This document shows, in pieces, positions 62,481 to 64,000 of a stretch of 64,000 nucleotides of DNA. This DNA is from Amycolatopsis granulosa. GTDB taxonomy: Bacteria > Actinomycetota > Actinomycetes > Mycobacteriales > Pseudonocardiaceae. The stretch spans positions 1 to 64,000 of the forward strand of contig NZ_JAANOV010000001.1 of NCBI RefSeq assembly GCF_011758745.1, written 5' to 3'. Numbering within the stretch: position 1 is the stretch's first letter; every line of letters begins with the position of its first letter. Both the position numbers and the translations under genes were made by a program. The notes under the pieces are model-generated. The model saw only the letters and a program-made list of their open reading frames with translations. It searched no databases and was not told the DNA's origin.

Positions 62481-63113
62481 TCAGTCGGCGAGGTCTTCCA
62501 GCTCCCGCCAGATCTCGGTGGTGACGGCGGTGGCCGCGGCCGCGTCGCGTGCCCGGCAGGCGGCGATCAGGCGGTCGTGCAGCTCGACCGACTGCTGCCC
62601 GGCTGCGGCGCTGAACCGCAGTCGCTCCAGCCGCCGGATCAGCGGGGTGTAGCGGTCGATGGTCGCGGCCACCGCGCGGTTGCCGCAGGCCCGGACGAGG
62701 ACGTCGTGCAGTTCGTCGTCCGCGCGCAGGGCGGTGTCGACGTCCCCGGCACGGGCGGCGGTGGCGAAGCGGTCGTTGGCCGCCGCCATCGCCGCGCAGT
62801 CGGCGCCGGTCAGCAGGGGGACCGCGGTGCGCGCGGCCAGTTCGTGCATCGCCCGGACCACCGCGGCCGCGTCGCGTACGTCGCGGGAGAGCAGGGGAGT
62901 GACGCGAGTGTGGCTCTGCGGCTTGGTCTCGATCAGGCCCTCGTCGGCCAGCCGGGCCAGCGCGTCACGCACCGGTGCCCGGGACAGGCCCAGCTCCTCG
63001 GCCAGGTCGGCGTCGCGCACCACGCTGCCGGGGGCGAGATCGCCGCGCACGATCGCATCCCGGATCACCTGGTGCGCGGTCTCGCGCAGGAGGGTCCGCC
63101 GCACTCGTTCCAC
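62481..63113 (-). CDS. GntR-family (FCD-type) regulator of acdS
   Basis: A 210-residue regulator. A winged helix-turn-helix (about 8-72: IRDAIVRGDLAPGSVVRDADLAEELGL, SRAPVRDALARLADEGLIE) precedes an all-helical FCD ligand domain with HELAARTAVPLLTG and DDELHDVLVRACGN, where Asp/His residues bind a metal. GTG 63113 directly abuts a perfect operator that contains its -10, so autoregulation is likely, and acdS would follow. The inducer may be ACC or another amino or carboxylic acid. Confidence 0.9.
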   Translation of the reverse strand: MERVRRTLLRETAHQVIRDAIVRGDLAPGSVVRDADLAEELGLSRAPVRDALARLADEGLIETKPQSHTRVTPLLSRDVRDAAAVVRAMHELAARTAVPLLTGADCAAMAAANDRFATAARAGDVDTALRADDELHDVLVRACGNRAVAATIDRYTPLIRRLERLRFSAAAGQQSVELHDRLIAACRARDAAAATAVTTEIWRELEDLAD

Positions 63114-63134
63114 ATTGACATGTTAGATGTCAAT
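63114..63134. promoter_or_regulatory. GntR operator overlapping the gntR-acdS promoter
   Basis: ATTGACAT-gttag-ATGTCAAT: perfect 8-bp arms around a 5-base centre. On the minus strand the -10 TAACAT (63125-63120) lies within it, 6 bases before GTG 63113, so a bound repressor would block the promoter. Confidence 0.7.
63120..63125 (-). promoter_or_regulatory. Leaderless -10 element of gntR-acdS
   Basis: Minus strand TAACAT, 6 bases, then GTG 63113; no Shine-Dalgarno sequence. Confidence 0.5.
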
Positions 63135-63188
63135 CACCGGTGGCGCCAGCCCGGTTTCACCACGCGCTTCCCGGGCTATTCGCCCGGC

Positions 63189-64000
63189 GTGGCGGCCTCA
63201 GCAGCGGGTGCGGGCGGATCGGACGAGCTCGTCGGGCAGCGCCGGGACGCGGTCCCGGGCCCGGTCGCCGACGCCGAGGCACTCGCCGAGCGGATCAGCA
63301 GCGCGGATCACCCGCTGGGCCCGCACGGCAGGCCGGTGAACAGGCGCTCGCCGTTCTTCGTCGGCATGGCCGCCGCCGCCGGAGCCGCCGTCACCGCCGG
63401 CGGCGTGTGGTTTCTCCTCATCGCGAGCAGCACCCTGCTGCTGATCGGCGTCGCGTTGTTCGTCGCGATCGGACTGGAGCCCGTGGCGGCCTGGCTCGTG
63501 CGCCGCGGCCTGCCGCGGCCGCTGGCCGTCGCGATCATCGTGCTCGGCGGTCTCGGCCTGGCCGCCGGCTTCTTCGCCGCGCTGATCCCGCCGCTGGTCG
63601 ACCAGGCCGGCCGGTTCATCCACCAGGCCCCGCAGTACCTGGCGCGGCTGAGCGATCGCAGCTCGTGGCTCGGCCAGGTCAGCGACCGGTTCCAGCTCCA
63701 GCAACGGCTCCAGAGCACGTTCCGCAACCCCGACCCGTCCCTGATCAACGGGCTCCTCGGCAGCGGCCGCGCGGTGCTGGGCACCTTGACCGACACGCTG
63801 ATCGTGTTCGTGCTGACGATCTACTTCCTCGCCGACTTCCCGCGGCTGCGCGCCACGCTCTACCGCTTCGTGCCGCACACCCGGCGCCCGCGGGCGATCC
63901 TCCTCGGCGACGAGATCTTCACGAAGGTCGGCGCGTACGTGCTCGGCAACGTGGTCATCTCGGTCGTCGCCGGGGTGCTCGGCTTCATCTGGTTCACGAT
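63189..64000 (+). CDS. AI-2E-family (PerM-like) transporter, partial
   Basis: About 270 residues are visible before the window edge. After a hydrophilic N-terminus (1-52) come two helices (VGMAAAAGAAVTAGGVWFLL and LLLIGVALFVAIGLEPVAAW), a third (VAIIVLGGLGLAAGFFAALI) ending in the family motif PPLVDQAGRF, a cytoplasmic helical region (QAPQYLARLSD), and further helices around FVLTIYFLADFPRLR. Family members export small molecules or ions; few act on AI-2. GTG 63189 follows CTATTC-like sequence, but an in-frame ATG at 63120, inside the GntR operator, is possible. Confidence 0.8.
   Translation, partial: MAASAAGAGGSDELVGQRRDAVPGPVADAEALAERISSADHPLGPHGRPVNRRSPFFVGMAAAAGAAVTAGGVWFLLIASSTLLLIGVALFVAIGLEPVAAWLVRRGLPRPLAVAIIVLGGLGLAAGFFAALIPPLVDQAGRFIHQAPQYLARLSDRSSWLGQVSDRFQLQQRLQSTFRNPDPSLINGLLGSGRAVLGTLTDTLIVFVLTIYFLADFPRLRATLYRFVPHTRRPRAILLGDEIFTKVGAYVLGNVVISVVAGVLGFIWFT

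Overview
This 64 kb window is chromosomal DNA from a high-GC actinomycete. The all-GC third positions, GTG starts, many start codons lying 6-7 bases behind an -10 hexamer (leaderless style), the GlgE alpha-glucan pathway, a mycobacterial-type DinB2 and PucR/ROK/TetR regulators fit the Pseudonocardiaceae, most likely an Amycolatopsis-like organism. The genus is an inference. I saw no tRNA, rRNA, CRISPR array, insertion sequence or phage gene.

Layout. 1-8.5 kb: a truncated cobalamin-type binding protein, a flavin split-barrel protein, DinB2 with an unusual steric-gate residue, a CGNR zinc-finger regulator, a broken EamA transporter, a quinone oxidoreductase, a universal stress protein, an ABC/FtsX pair and a cupin. 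8.6-12.3 kb: sulfonate uptake and desulfonation (ssuC-ssuB-ssuA-ssuD). 12.4-16.6 kb: proline catabolism (pruA-pruB) divergent from its probable PucR regulator. 16.6-19.2 kb: a BBE-type flavoprotein, an unknown 150-aa protein and a TetR regulator with a clear operator.

19.3-38.9 kb is one large alpha-glucan and trehalose locus. Nine genes lie on the minus strand (malQ, glgX, treY, treZ, a second glgX, glgE, treS, mak, glgB), with a divergent amylase-family gene. TreS and Mak turn trehalose into maltose-1-phosphate, GlgE polymerises it and GlgB branches it. GlgX, TreY and TreZ return alpha-glucan to trehalose, and MalQ handles malto-oligosaccharides.

38.9-47.3 kb holds a small charged protein, a DUF2235 hydrolase, a CapA lipoprotein, a large secreted GSDH/PQQ-type dehydrogenase with its upstream Tat-exported TIM-barrel isomerase, and an epoxide hydrolase.

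47.4-61.3 kb is the most interesting part: a 12-gene plus-strand run in which nearly all stops and starts overlap. A ROK regulator and an Rbs-type sugar ABC importer (ATPase, permease, binding lipoprotein) lead into a Gfo/Idh oxidoreductase, an inositol-3-phosphate-synthase-type cyclase, a UbiA-like prenyltransferase (EboC), a TIM-barrel/EboA fusion, a TatD-like hydrolase (EboB), EboE, an EboF phosphatase/pyrophosphatase and a further TIM-barrel isomerase. This is an actinobacterial version of the poorly understood ebo cluster, with the usual EboD dehydroquinate-synthase-like cyclase replaced by an unrelated cyclitol-forming enzyme and with a transporter attached.

The window ends with a gntR-acdS operon (ACC deaminase) behind a perfect operator, and the start of an AI-2E-family membrane protein.
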